A stretch of DNA of 64,000 nt from Buxus sempervirens (lineage: Eukaryota; Streptophyta; Magnoliopsida; Buxales; Buxaceae). Shown one piece after another: positions 11,782 through 22,775 of this stretch. The notes beneath the pieces were generated by a model, which was given only the letters and a program-made list of their open reading frames with translations, ran no database searches and was not told the DNA's origin. A program made the translations under genes and the position numbers. Each line of letters begins with the position of its first letter. Within the stretch, counting starts at the first letter, position 1. The stretch lies in contig OX387182.1 in assembly GCA_947561395.2 (NCBI GenBank), positions 7,984,595 through 8,048,594 on the forward strand, given 5' to 3'.

Positions 11782-13814
11782 ATGTCTGATGCAAATAACC
11801 AAGACACTGTTACCAAGACTACAAATATAAGCTCTTCAACTGGGGTAAAACGTAAACAAGGAGCTCAAAAAACAAGATCAAGTGTTTGGTTATCCTTTAC
11901 AAAACTTGAAACCAAACCGGAAGAGGTTCCACAATGCAAATGTAATCATTGTGGTTGTGTCTTTGCATGTGCAACTGCTAATGGGACTAGTAGCTTGAGC
12001 CGTCATTTGAAGAGATGTTTGTTTTATAAGAAGCAATCCAGTAGTGCAAAGTAGCAAGTCCTAAGCTTTAATAATGTTGGGTTGGGACCATCAAGTGATG
12101 GTATTGGTAGTAGCATAAATACTTGGAAGTTTGATCAGGACCAAAGTAGAAAGGACCTTGCAAAGTTCATAATTATGACTGAAATGCCATTTAGAATTGT
12201 TGAGAATGAGACATTTAAGACATTTGTGAGTAATCTCCAACCTCGATTTAAGTTTGTCTCATGAGTAACTGTCAAAAAGGATTGCATCTTGATATATGAA
12301 ACTGAAAAGAATAAGCTAAGAGAAATGTTGAGAACTTCATCTCAAAGGGTTTCCCTTACTTCTGATATGTGGACTTCTGTTCAACAACTTGGGTATTTGT
12401 CCCTTACAGCCCATTTTATTGATAGTGAATGGAAGCTACAAAAAAAAATTCTCAATTTTTCCATGGTTGAGTCATCTCACACGAGAGAAAATCTTGCTAA
12501 TGTTATCATGAATCGTTTAATGGAATGGAACATTGAAAAGTTATGCACTATTACATTAGACAATTGTTCAACAAATGATGTTATTGTGAGGAGTCTTGTG
12601 GAACACTTTGGTTCAAAAGATAGGTTGTTGGTTAGGGGGAGAATGCTACATGTACGTTGTTGGGCTCATATCCTTAATCTTATTGTTCAAGATGGATTAA
12701 GTGTTGCAAGTGAGCATATATCCAAGATTCGTAATTGTGTGAAGTACATTAAATCTTCACAACGTCGAAAGAGAGACTTTTTGGAGTATGTAAAGCAAGA
12801 AGGGATTGAGATTAGGAAGGGGTTGCGCTTACATGTTGTCACAAGATGGAACTCAACATATCTTATGTTGGAATCTGCTTTGTACTATAGGAAAGCATTT
12901 AACCGTTTGAAAGCAGGTGATTCAAGTTTTAAAGATGCTCCTAGTTTGAAGATTGGGATGAAGCTGAGGTCATATGTCAATGTTTAGAACTCTTTTACAA
13001 TGCAACAAATGTGTTTTCAGGATCCAAATATTCCACTTCTAATTTATTCTTTCATGAGATTTTTGGAATTCAAGTTGCATTACTTGACATGTCAAAAAGC
13101 TTGGATGAGACCATATACAGTATGTCCGTAGCAATGCAGAAAAAGTTCAATAAATATTGGGAGGAAAAAGATTGCAATATACTGTTAGTCATTGCTGTAG
13201 TTTTGGATCCGCGGTATAAGTTGGATTTTGTCAAATTTTGCTATTCAAGGATATATTCGGATTTGATTGTTCAATCTTATATGAGCCGCATCACTTCTAG
13301 TCTTTATGAGCTCTTTAATGAGTATACTTCCAATCAGCAAGCTTCAAGTGGCATTACAAATCACATTAGCACTAACACAAGCAAAGTTGTGGAGGCAAAG
13401 ATGGCCATCTCTAATGCAAAAAAGAAAGCTACATTCAGAAAAGAGTTTTATAAAACCAAAAAAGAAGAGGATTCAAGTGGATGTAAATCTGAGTTAGATG
13501 TGTATTTGAAGGAAAATCTACACAACACTGACGATGTGAATAGTGAAGAAGTAATAGATGACAATTTTGATATATTGTCTTGGTGGAAAGTTAACTCCTC
13601 TCGTTATCGTGTGCTTTCTATGATGGCTCGTGATGTTTTAGCAGTTCCGGTATCTATTGTTGCCTCAGAGTCAGCATTTAGTACAGGAGGCAGAGTGCTT
13701 GATCCGTATCGTAGTTCCATGAGCCCTTCTACTGTTGAGGGTTTGATTTGTGCACAAGATTGGTTATGAAGAGAAGTGACATTCGACGAAGATGATGAGT
13801 GTGATATTATTTCT
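11782..13814 (+). pseudogene. hAT transposase (BED zinc finger, RNase H-like core, hATC dimerisation domain), inactive
   Basis: In a live element this protein binds the terminal repeats and catalyses cut-and-paste transposition. The start was chosen at the ATG just after a TATATGTTAG acceptor-like end. Order of parts: a BED-type zinc finger (CKCNHC ... HLKRC, about residues 52-82); a core with TSDMWTS and TLDNCSTND (the first two catalytic Asp positions of hAT enzymes) and the conserved RCWAHILNLIV block; then the C-terminal hATC region with DILSWWKVNSSRY and SIVASESAFSTGGRVLDPYR. It resembles plant RICESLEEPER/Ac-type proteins. The frame has stops at 12052-12054, 12262-12264 and 13767-13769, plus a frameshift near 12945 that throws the following sequence out of frame. 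After the last stop the frame continues as EVTFDEDDECD up to a GT donor near 13814. Clearly a pseudogene; domain assignment is secure. Confidence 0.92.
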
Positions 13815-14672
13815 GGTATATACCTTTCCTTTACCCTTTAATTGCATTTTGTTTGAAACAAAGACTTGTTATTGTAATCATTTAATTTATATTGATTCAC
13901 TATAAAAAAAAAAATTTAATTTAAATTGATTAATTTTTCCAGATACACAATTGCCTAATTGAGGAGTTAGAGATTTTTGTGGCTTCAATTTTGTGTAAGT
14001 TTTCATTTATCTTCTTTTATTTCAATATCACTATTTAGTTTTTGGAATCTAAACGTTATTATATGTTTATTACATAAGCAAATCTATTAATGTTTGCAGG
14101 GTTAGGAACACAAAGACAGTTAGACAAGAGGCCTCTTGATTGTTCGTGGAATATGGGAGTTAAACTTTATTTTTGATTATTGTACTATTGCTGACTCTTT
14201 AACCAAGACGGTTATTAATGACTTCTTAGTAGTAATGAGTTTTTGTTATGGTTATAATTTAAAACTCCTCTATGTTGTTCAACACTCAACAATAGTATGG
14301 TGAATCGATGATATTTTTTTCTTTTCATTGTTATTATTGTATTTGTGATGCTTTGATTTGATCACCTTGTGCTTCTTGTAGAGATCATTTTTTCACCTAA
14401 TACACAAACAAACCAATGTATGCCAATAAACTTTATTATATATATCGAAATATTGTAGTCTTATATATGTAAATGTATCATTGTATCAAGTAGAAAAAAA
14501 GTTTGGGCTGGCCCGAACCCAACCCAAACTCAAGAAATAATTTTAGAGTTGGGTTTGGGTTCAAAGAGTTTGGGTTAGGGCGGGCTGAGGAGAATTTGGG
14601 TTCACCAATTTTAGTTAGGGTTGAGCCCGAATTCATTGAAACCTAGCCCAACCCGCCCTACTTACAACTCTA

Positions 14673-14680
14673 CCCGGCAT
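14673..14680. repeat. Right 8-bp target site duplication of inner hAT (CCCGGCAT)
   Basis: Identical to 5469-5476. It directly follows the inner hAT terminus ...ACAACTCTA. Confidence 0.9.
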
Positions 14681-14806
14681 GGCACAACCCACGCTCAGCC
14701 ATACCCTAAGTGGTGCTATGCAGGTTATATTGATGTATGGGCTGGGCATGTAGGCATGGGCTAACCGTGCCCATGCCGTGTAGAGCTGGCCCAATAAGCA
14801 CCCCTA

Positions 14807-15276
14807 TATAATAGTGACAAAATTTTTTGACATAAACAAAATTTTTTTGGCATTATTATCTTTTTTCTTGTAATAATGACATTACATATGAAGAGGTGTA
14901 GACTTTACAATTTATTTTCTTTCAACCGACTTGAATACATGAGTTCTAGAATTATTATCAACCTCACTTGTTTCATCGATTCCCTTAAAGGGAGACATTC
15001 CTCTCAGATCCTCTGTCCCTCTTTAGTCAGTCTTCGTTGAGATTTAGACACTTACTTTGAATTAGTTTACAAATTTTAAATGCAAGGGAAAGCTTGCCAA
15101 TTCAAGGGATAAGTGTATCAATCTCATTGGAGATTGATACAAGTACACAAGATCTGACAAGAATTGCTCCATAATTTAGAGTTGTACAAATGTTCATGTG
15201 GGTTGATGTGGCCACATGTCTCAATCCTACTGGCTGAGGAAAGCAGGATTTTTTTTGCAAATTCTATTGAGAATCC
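14807..15276. other. AT-rich intergenic stretch, nothing recognised
   Basis: About 470 bp with short reading frames only. No repeat, RNA gene or domain was seen. Confidence 0.5.
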
Positions 15277-16735
15277 TGAAAGGAATCCGACCTGATTTCT
15301 ATAGATCGCTAAGAGCAATAACGAAGAAAAAAGAATAAAGAAACACACAAATTTTACGTGGTTTTCCCTAGAATAGGGCTATGTCCACAGTCGCTGTTTT
15401 TCACTATGTCACAAATAAAAGAATACAATGAATGACTACAAGAACAAGGATATACCCTAATACAAAGCGAAATACCCAAAATACATTCTCACTAATTTGG
15501 GTACATGTCTCACATTCTGTAACACCAACTCTGTGTCGTTTGATGTGACAAGGTTCACATCACCTTTCCCCACAATGCCACAAGGTTCATCATCACCAAG
15601 ATACACCTTTCCAAGTCGTCCCTTCACATGGTTAGAAAACATATGTACATTTGATGTAGCATGAAAAGAGGCACCAGAGTTCAAAATCCATGATTCATTC
15701 TTAGTATCACAGGAGAGAATTAAAGTATCATCAGAAGTAAATTCTTCAGAAATATTTACCGAGCCTTCAACATGGTTGTCACTTTGTTCTTGCTTGTTAA
15801 GAAACTTGTAATCGCATTTGAAGTGCCCTTTCTTTCCATAATTCCAGCATCTATCACCTTTGCCCTGTGGAGGTCTCGAACCACTCTTTCATGACTTCGA
15901 TTGTCCATTTCCTCTGTTTGTTTTCCTATGTGATCTTCCTCTGCCTTCAACACCTAAGGCATTTGTAAAACCCCATATTTTAATATGTATAGTTGAGAGA
16001 ATTATTTAATATTTTATTTAATTATTATTGGTGGATATTTCAGGTAATTGAGGAGCAAGGGTAATTTTGGAATTTCACAAGTTTAAGTGATGAAGGATGT
16101 AATTTAAGGTAAGTTGTTATTATAATATTAATCTGAATAATTAATAATAATATGTTTCAAATTAATTTAAGTTGATGTTGGTGCTAGGGTATGTAATTAG
16201 TGGAGTGGCAAACATATAATCATGTGTTAATGGGCTGATTAGGTAGGGAACTTGCATAGGCGAGTGGGTAGCAGATCATGAGGTTATGTTTTATTTGAGT
16301 GCCAACGAACAACCTATAAATAGGTTGCTATTGGTCGGAGCTGAGTTTGGCCAAATTGAATTGAGGGAGATTGCAGTCGCCGAGATTGAATCAGCTCGTT
16401 GGGAATATCAAGAGAAGAAGAATTCCAGAAATATTGAATTCGAAATTGAGGTGGCCAAAGGATTGATATGAGGTAAACCAGTGAATTGAATTAGAATTGA
16501 GCGACGGTTGCTGTGTGGTTTTGTTCAGATAGATTACAGTTCAGAGAATGTTCAGGTGAGGGCCAATTCGATCTTAATTTTGTAAATAATTACTTTAGGA
16601 AATAGGTTGTGATCTAGATCTAATCAAATCCGAAATTCTCTGTTAAACAGTGATCGAACGGCAATCAAGTTGGAAGCTCTGAGCTGCTGAGATTGGATAA
16701 TTCAAGTTTCTGGCGATCTTTGTTTATCTCAGGTA

Positions 16736-19700
16736 AGTAGTGTCAAACGTAATATTTCTGTATGTTTCATTCCATAAAACAGAGTACAATATATAGAGAT
16801 ACAAGAAACTATTCTTGGAAGCTATTCTTTGTCTATACAATATTTACGGCTACAATCATGTTTGATCCTTGAGTGACGGGATTCCTAAATCTAAGATTTC
16901 CATAGCTAGCTAATTGCTTGAATCACGCCAACACTCCCCCTCAAGTTGGTGAGTAGATATCTCTAATTCCCAACTTGTCAAGTGAGTCATAGAAGTTTCT
17001 ACTGGTAACTGCCTTGGTAAGAATGTCTGCCAATTGATCTTCAGATTTAACAAAAGGGAGCTGAATAATCTTCTCTTCCAGGTTCTGTTTGATGAAGTGT
17101 CGGTCTACTTCCATGTGCTTGGTCCGATCGTGTTGAATTGGGTTGTGAGATATGTTAATGGCAGCTTTGTTATCACAGAACAAATTCATTTCCGAATTAG
17201 GAGGAAAACCGACTTCTGTTAGCAAACTTCTAAGCCAAAGAAGCTCACACAATCCTTTTGCCATGCCTCGGAACTCAGCTTCAGTGCTGGACAATGCCAC
17301 TACTTTCTGCTTTTTACTCCTCCATGTAACTAAGTTTCCTCCCACGAATGTAAAGTAGCCTAAAGTAGACTTTCTATCCAAGATATTCCCTGTCCAGTCT
17401 GCATCCGTGTACCCTTCAATGTTCAGATGGTCATTCTTGGAGAACATTAGTCCTTTTCCTGGTGATGACTTTAGATATCGGAGGATTCGGATTACCGCAC
17501 TCATATGGTCTTCACTCGGGTTGTGCATAAACTGACTTACCACACTTACGGCGTAAGCAAGGTCTGGGCGAGTGTGAGATAAGTAAATTAGCTTCCCCAC
17601 TAGTCTTTGATACCTCAACTTATCGGCTGGCACCTGGTCTGAATATTCCCCAAGCCTATGGTTCTGCACAATCGGCGTATCCACAGGTTTGCACTCTAGT
17701 AATCCCACTTCTGTCAATAAGTCTAGTACATATTTCCGTTGTGAGAGGAATATGCCCCTTTTTGACTCGCCACCTCTATTCCTAGAAAGTACTTAAGCCT
17801 TCCCAAGTTCTTCATTTCAAACTCAGTAGACAATTGTTCTTGTAGCCTCGAGATTTCCTCAGCATCATCCCCTGTAATTATCATATCATCCACATAGACT
17901 ATTAACGCTGTCACCTTGCTTTGCCGGTGTTTCAAGAAAAGAGTATGGTCAGAGTTACTTTGGCAATAGCCATACTTCCTCATAGCTGAACTAAATTGGC
18001 CAAACCATGCTCGAGGTGACTGTTTCAGTCCATACAATGCCCTCTCTAATTTACAAACAATTTTGGTCTCAGCCGATCCTGTATATCCTGGCGGAATATC
18101 CATATACACCTCCTCGTCAAGGTCGCCGTGAAGGAAAGCATTCTTCACGTCGAGTTGGTGTAGTGGCCAATCCAAATTTGCAGCAAGAGACAATAAGACT
18201 CTAATGGTATTCAGTTTGGCTACTGGTGAGAAGGTTTCTAAGTAGTCCATACCATACATTTGGGTGAAGCCCTTTGCCACAAGCCTCGCCTTGTATCGAT
18301 CAATTGTTCCATCAGCCTTGTATTTTATAGAGAACACCCATTTGCATCCCACTAATTTTTTTCCTTTAGGTAATGGAACCAACTTCCAAGTATTATTTTT
18401 CTTTAAGGCTTCTAGTTCTTCTTGCATTGCTTTTGCCCACTTTGGATCAGATGATGCCTCCTCAACACTGTTGGGAATACAGCAGGAGGATAGTGTTTGA
18501 GTGAAAGCCTTGAGAGGTTTGGACATCCCTTGAGTAGATACATAATTTGCAATTGGGTACTTGGATTTTCTTTCTTCTTCATCTGGGGAGTATCTATTCG
18601 GTGGTTTCCCACGATTGTGTCTAAAAGGCAACACATAACCAGTAGAAGAATCAAGGGTATTAACATGTAAAGGTGCAGTGGGAGTACTTACCTCAAGGAC
18701 ATTCTCAGGAGGAGGAGAGTCTTTGGGTACTGAAGAGTGAAGGGACTGAGAGGACGTTGAATTTTCTGGTTCTTCATATTCAGCATATTCAATTTCTGGT
18801 GGTATCTCGTGGGCATCTTCAATTTCTGGTGGCACCTCATGGGCATCTTCAATTTCTGGTGGCACCTCATCTTCAACCTCTTTACTCCTAGTTTCATACT
18901 CACCTGCAGGGGCCATCAACCAATTCAACTCTTCTCCTTGAGTCTCCCCCTGAAGGGAAGAATTGGGTATCGATGTAGAATAAAAATTTTCGGACTCAAG
19001 AAATGTAACGTCCATAGTGATATAGGTGCGATTGGTAGTAGGATCATGGCACCGGAAGCCTTTTTTATGTAAACCATATCCCAAAAATAAGCACCTAATG
19101 GCACATGGGTCCAATTTGGTACGTTGATTCTTGTGGAGATGGACAAAGGCAACACACCCGAAAATTCTAGGAGGAAGCATCAGTATGGAAGGAAGGGATA
19201 TATGAGCAGAGAGGATTTGGAAGGGGGTTTTGAAGTGTAGGATTTTTGATGGCATACGGTTGATTAGGTACACGGCGGTAGCCACAGCATCCCCCCAATG
19301 ACAACTCGGCACCATTGCTCCAAGGAGTAGAGCACAAGCTGTTTCCAAAATGTGCCGATTTTTCCTCTCGGCAACACCATTTTGTTGTGGTGTTTGAGAG
19401 CATGAGGTCTCATGGAGAAGACCATGTTGTTGGAAATAGGCTTGAAATCTTTGGTTGATGAATTCACCACCATTATCGGAACGAAGAATTTTTATCTTGG
19501 AAGAGAATTGAGTCTGAATCATGACATGAAATGCTTGAAAAATCTTGAAGACTTCACCTTTGGTTCTCAAATGATATAGCCACGTCATTCGAGTACAGTC
19601 ATCAACAAAAATTACAAACCAACGGTAACCCGAGGAAGTAGTTATCGGAGATGGTCCCCACACGTCGGAGTGTATCAAGGCAAATGGAGTATTAATTTTG

Positions 19701-21624
19701 TTCAAGCTAACTGGATAAGAAACTCGTTGACTTTTAGCCTTGATACATGTATCACATTTAAATTCTTCATTCTGCAAACGGGAAAATAAAGATGGAAGTA
19801 GATGCCGGAGATAGCCAAATGATGGGTGCCCCAAGCGCCTATGCCATAGCCAGATCTGCCGTTCATGGCTACTAGTTTGATGGTGCGTGTGATTTGCTCT
19901 GCTTGGGCTGAAGTCATCCAAGTAATACAGTCCCCCCCTCTTAGTACCATGCACGCCCAATAATCTCCTTGCTGAGAACATCCTGAAGAAGACAGAAAGT
20001 AGAGTAAATCAATACTACGCAGTTAAGCTCTTCAGTGACTTGACTCACAGACAGCAACTTATTGGAGAGTGCTGGAACAAGAAGTGTGTGAGTTAAGGAG
20101 AGAGAGGGAGACAGGGGCACGGTTCCAGCCCTGTGACTGGATAAGTTGCCCCATTAGCATTAACAATGCAAGTCCTCCTTGGCTGAGTTGTGATGGAGAA
20201 ATCATTTAGATCAAATGTCATATGGTCTGTTGCTCCGGAGTCGATAATCCAGCCACCATCATTCTGAGTAGTAGAACTACAAACAACTTGACCAATATTA
20301 CCTTGATCTGAGATTGAGGTAGAAGGTTCTGCCATGGGAATAAGGGATAGTTGAGAGTTAGCAGTGGTCACCGCTACTCGACCCGGGGTGTCTTCAATTG
20401 CAGGAGCATCTCGTTTCTTTCGAGCTTGTAATTCATGCCACCAGTCTGGGTAGCCATGTAGTTTAAAACAAGTGTCTCGGGTATGTTTTGTACTCCCACA
20501 GTGGAGGCACTTAGTCCCATTAGAATGACCCTTTGATCGTGAGGATGACCCAGACTTCAGCAAAGTTTGTGACTGACCAGATTTCATGCTTGTGATGGCC
20601 ATAACAGCACCACTAGCCACTGTTTCTCCTCCTGATATCATCACAGATTGGCGGAGATCCTCCCTTCGAACGTGAGCATATGCCTGCTCAATTGAAGGAA
20701 AAGGTTTCAGGCATAGAACATCACTCCGAATATGATCCAGTCGATCATCGAGTCCATCGAGAAAAGTGTATACGCCCTCCTCCTGTAGAATGGAGTTGTA
20801 GCTTTGTATATCAGGTGCACATTTCATTGGATTTGGATGACGAAAATCGATCTCTCGCCACAACCCCTGTAGACTGTTATAGTATTTTTCTATAGACCCA
20901 CCTGCTTGTTTCATTTGAGATACACGACGTCTGAGGTCTTATACCTGCGAGGTGTCAGTTCCATCAAAGTATGTTGTGGCAGCAGAATCCCATACCTGCT
21001 TAGCCGTTGGGTAGTGAATAAAGTTCATGACCAAGGAATGGTCCATGGAGTTAATCAACCAGCCTTTCACCATGGCATTCTCAGTGCGCCACAGACGAAA
21101 GGAGGGGTCGGTTTCTGGTGGTTGGGGGCAGTCTCCATTGATGTATCCTAGTTTGTCTTTTCCCGAGATGTACATCTCAACAACCTGGGACCATAATCCA
21201 TAGTTGGAACCATCCAACTTGATGCCAATTGGAACCATCGGGGAATCAGTGGTGGGTGAGGGAGAAGTCTGGACCCTTGTCAAGACCTCTGTCATTTTCG
21301 ATGTCAGATTATCAAGGATGGTTTCGGTGGAGTCAGCCATAGATGTCAAGCAGAAAACTGGACTCCTGCTTGATCAAAAAAAAAAAAAAAAAGAGACAGG
21401 GAACCCAAGATCATGCTCTGATACCATGTCAAACGTAATATTTCTGTATGTTTCATTCCATAAAACAGAGTACAATATATAGAGATACAAGAAACTATTC
21501 TTGGAAGCTATTCTTTGTCTATACAATATTTACGGCTACAATCATGTTTGATCCTTGAGTGACGGGATTCCTAAATCTAAGATTTCCATAGCTGGCTAAT
21601 TGCTTGAATCACGCCAACAAGTAG
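16736..21624 (-). mobile_element. Copia element B: young, nearly whole, target duplication AGTAG
   Basis: Fossil, but recent. The element proper is 16741-21619 (4879 bp), minus orientation. LTRs at 16741-16933 and 21427-21619 are 193 bp each and differ at a single position by my reading. AGTAG flanks both ends. Primer binding site (GCTCTGATACCAT) at about 21412-21424; polypurine tract at 16934-16943 on the minus strand. Parts in order on the minus strand: Copia-type gag (about 21350-20440), CCHC zinc knuckle (CLHCGSTKHTRDTC, about 20500), protease (DSGATDHM, about 20240), GAG-pre-integrase (HRRLGHPSFGYL), integrase core (HSDVWGP, DNGGEF), RT (YVDDMIITG, about 17880) and RNase H (STEAEFRGM, HMEVDRHFI). 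The coding region has about three breaks, so it looks whole in layout but not functional as it stands. Confidence 0.95.
18775..18870 (-). repeat. Short in-frame tandem repeat in Copia B between integrase and RT
   Basis: A 30-bp unit (AATTTCTGGTGGCACCTCAT and its continuation) is repeated about three times, giving PPEIEDAHE-like repeats in the acidic linker region. The unit is a multiple of three, so frame is kept. Confidence 0.85.
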
Positions 21625-21939
21625 CACTCGTTTTCGTGGATTTGTCGAAGCATTTTTGGAGATTAATAGTGGTTTCATTTAATCGAGATTGAGTTTTTCA
21701 GCGACTGTATGTTATGCAAATAATTCTCTGAATTTAGCCGATTGATGTTTAAAGTAATTTCGATTACTATTGAGTATGTAGTAAGGAGATAGAGGAGTAG
21801 AAATTCACTGTTGTTAGGAGTGAGTTTTAGTTCAGTCATGTCGGAATTGAATTTACAAATAGTAAGAATCACTCTGTATTTCGTAATGCATGGGCGCTTA
21901 CCAGTGCCTACTGCAGCAGAGTGGGCAGCTGTTAAATTT

Positions 21940-21975
21940 TTAGGAGACCGCCTAGGGGGCACCTAGGCGATCTTT
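21940..21975. repeat. GC-rich palindrome in the chromovirus-like LTR
   Basis: CGCCTAGG...CCTAGGCG (arms of 8 bp around a short loop, extendable through AGA/TCT). It sits at the same distance from the LTR start (about 1.4 kb in sense) as the GC-rich repeat block at 42616-42860 of the other copy. Confidence 0.7.
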
Positions 21976-22649
21976 TGGCACTCAGCCTCTTATTCCCAGC
22001 TAGGTGCGGCTGTTTTCATAGAGAGGAAATTTTCAAGTTTTAACCCCTAGATGCTATTCCATGGAACCTAAATGAGTGTTAGAAATATTTTGGAGTGGTC
22101 TTTAATAGGAGATTCAACACAATTACAAGAGCGAGATAATTAAAGTGGTAGAGATGAGTGTTAGGGAATGAAGAGAGGAAATCAGAAGCATAATACTGTT
22201 TATAATTCATCGACCATTTACTTTTGCTGTTTTGAGCTTCTGTACAACCGTGTTTAACACTTGAGATTTCAGATTTATGCATCACTTAATTTGGTTGGAA
22301 TTTAGCTTACTTAATGTGCTAGAACAGATTTTCTGCAATGATTATTCCATGAGAGTTTTACATAATATGTTGTTTTAATATTGGCATTTGGATTGGGAAT
22401 TATACTTTGAGAACTCCATGATAGAGTAGTTTGGTCATGAGCGACCCATTATAAATAGTGATCGCATTTGGCCGTGGTTGCATAATATGTTGGCTTTACA
22501 TGCTAATTTACTTATTGTTAAAAGTGTTGGATTTGATTCTCACTTCTGGTTTAGCTTGTCCTAGATCCATGTCTAAGCTTAGTAATGTAATGTTTTTGCT
22601 TTATTGGTGTAATGGCATGGCCTTGAGTGTTGCCACGACCAATATAGAG

Positions 22650-22775
22650 CAATCCGAAACCCTGAGTAGGCCGGGTTGTCAATGCCGAAACTTGGATTAG
22701 GCTAGCATTAGATGATGAAACCCTGAATAGGCCATCATTTCAGAGTTCTGAAACCTTGAGTAGGCCGGAACTGTG
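22650..22775 (-). repeat. Array of four hairpins with shared loop in chromovirus-like LTR (copy B)
   Basis: Four units, spaced about 31 bp, at 22650-22679, 22681-22709, 22711-22739 and 22741-22774. In LTR sense each has a loop close to GCCTACTCAGGGTTT and flanking arms that pair with each other but differ from unit to unit (for example GATGATG with CATCATT, AATGC with GCATT). The same array is at 41890-42016 in the other copy. See findings. Confidence 0.85.

Larger units (their letters stand above)
5477..14672 (+). mobile_element. Inner hAT (Ac-like) DNA transposon with decayed transposase
   Basis: The left end TAAAGCTATAAGT and the right end, read on the minus strand, TAGAGTTGTAAGT form a terminal inverted repeat (TARAGYTRTAAGT), bounded by the perfect 8-bp duplication CCCGGCAT. 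Both subterminal zones are full of GGGTTTGGG / GCCCGAACCC blocks (5490-5620 and 14500-14660). The leader has a 73-bp-offset duplication (5651-5723 against 5724-5783) and a CT-rich stretch (5910-5980), then a long intron-like AT-rich zone, then the transposase region at 11782-13814. Without the solo LTR nested at 7641-9995 the element is about 6.8 kb, long for a hAT, mainly because of the 5' region. It is dead: the transposase frame is interrupted several times. Confidence 0.9.
4301..14806 (+). mobile_element. Outer non-autonomous hAT-type element (about 1.3 kb), split by an inner hAT
   Basis: The left end reads TAGGGATGCTTATTGGCC and the right end, read on the minus strand, TAGGGGTGCTTATTGGGCC: an 18-bp terminal inverted repeat with two or three differences. 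Both subterminal zones are GC-rich with repeated GGGC/GCCC blocks (4320-4430 and 14681-14800), as is usual for plant hAT ends. Own sequence is 4301-5476 and 14681-14806. The left arm has a TATA-like CTATAAATAGG at about 4591 followed by CT-rich sequence, resembling a transposase promoter, but no transposase remains. A clean 8-bp target duplication is not visible; the flanks TAGTAGCAA and TAGTGACAA are only similar. Confidence 0.7.

Noticed and set aside
4301-14806. A clean 8-bp target duplication for the outer hAT
   Set aside because: Flanks TAGTAGCAA and TAGTGACAA are only similar and not at the exact borders; not claimed.
20680-21151. Plus-strand frames
   Set aside because: Shadows of the Copia B gag region on the other strand.
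22620-22775. Possible CRISPR-like or satellite array (about 17-bp repeats at 31-bp spacing)
   Set aside because: Plant nuclear context, only four units, and the 'spacers' are the pairing arms of hairpins; better explained as a hairpin array.
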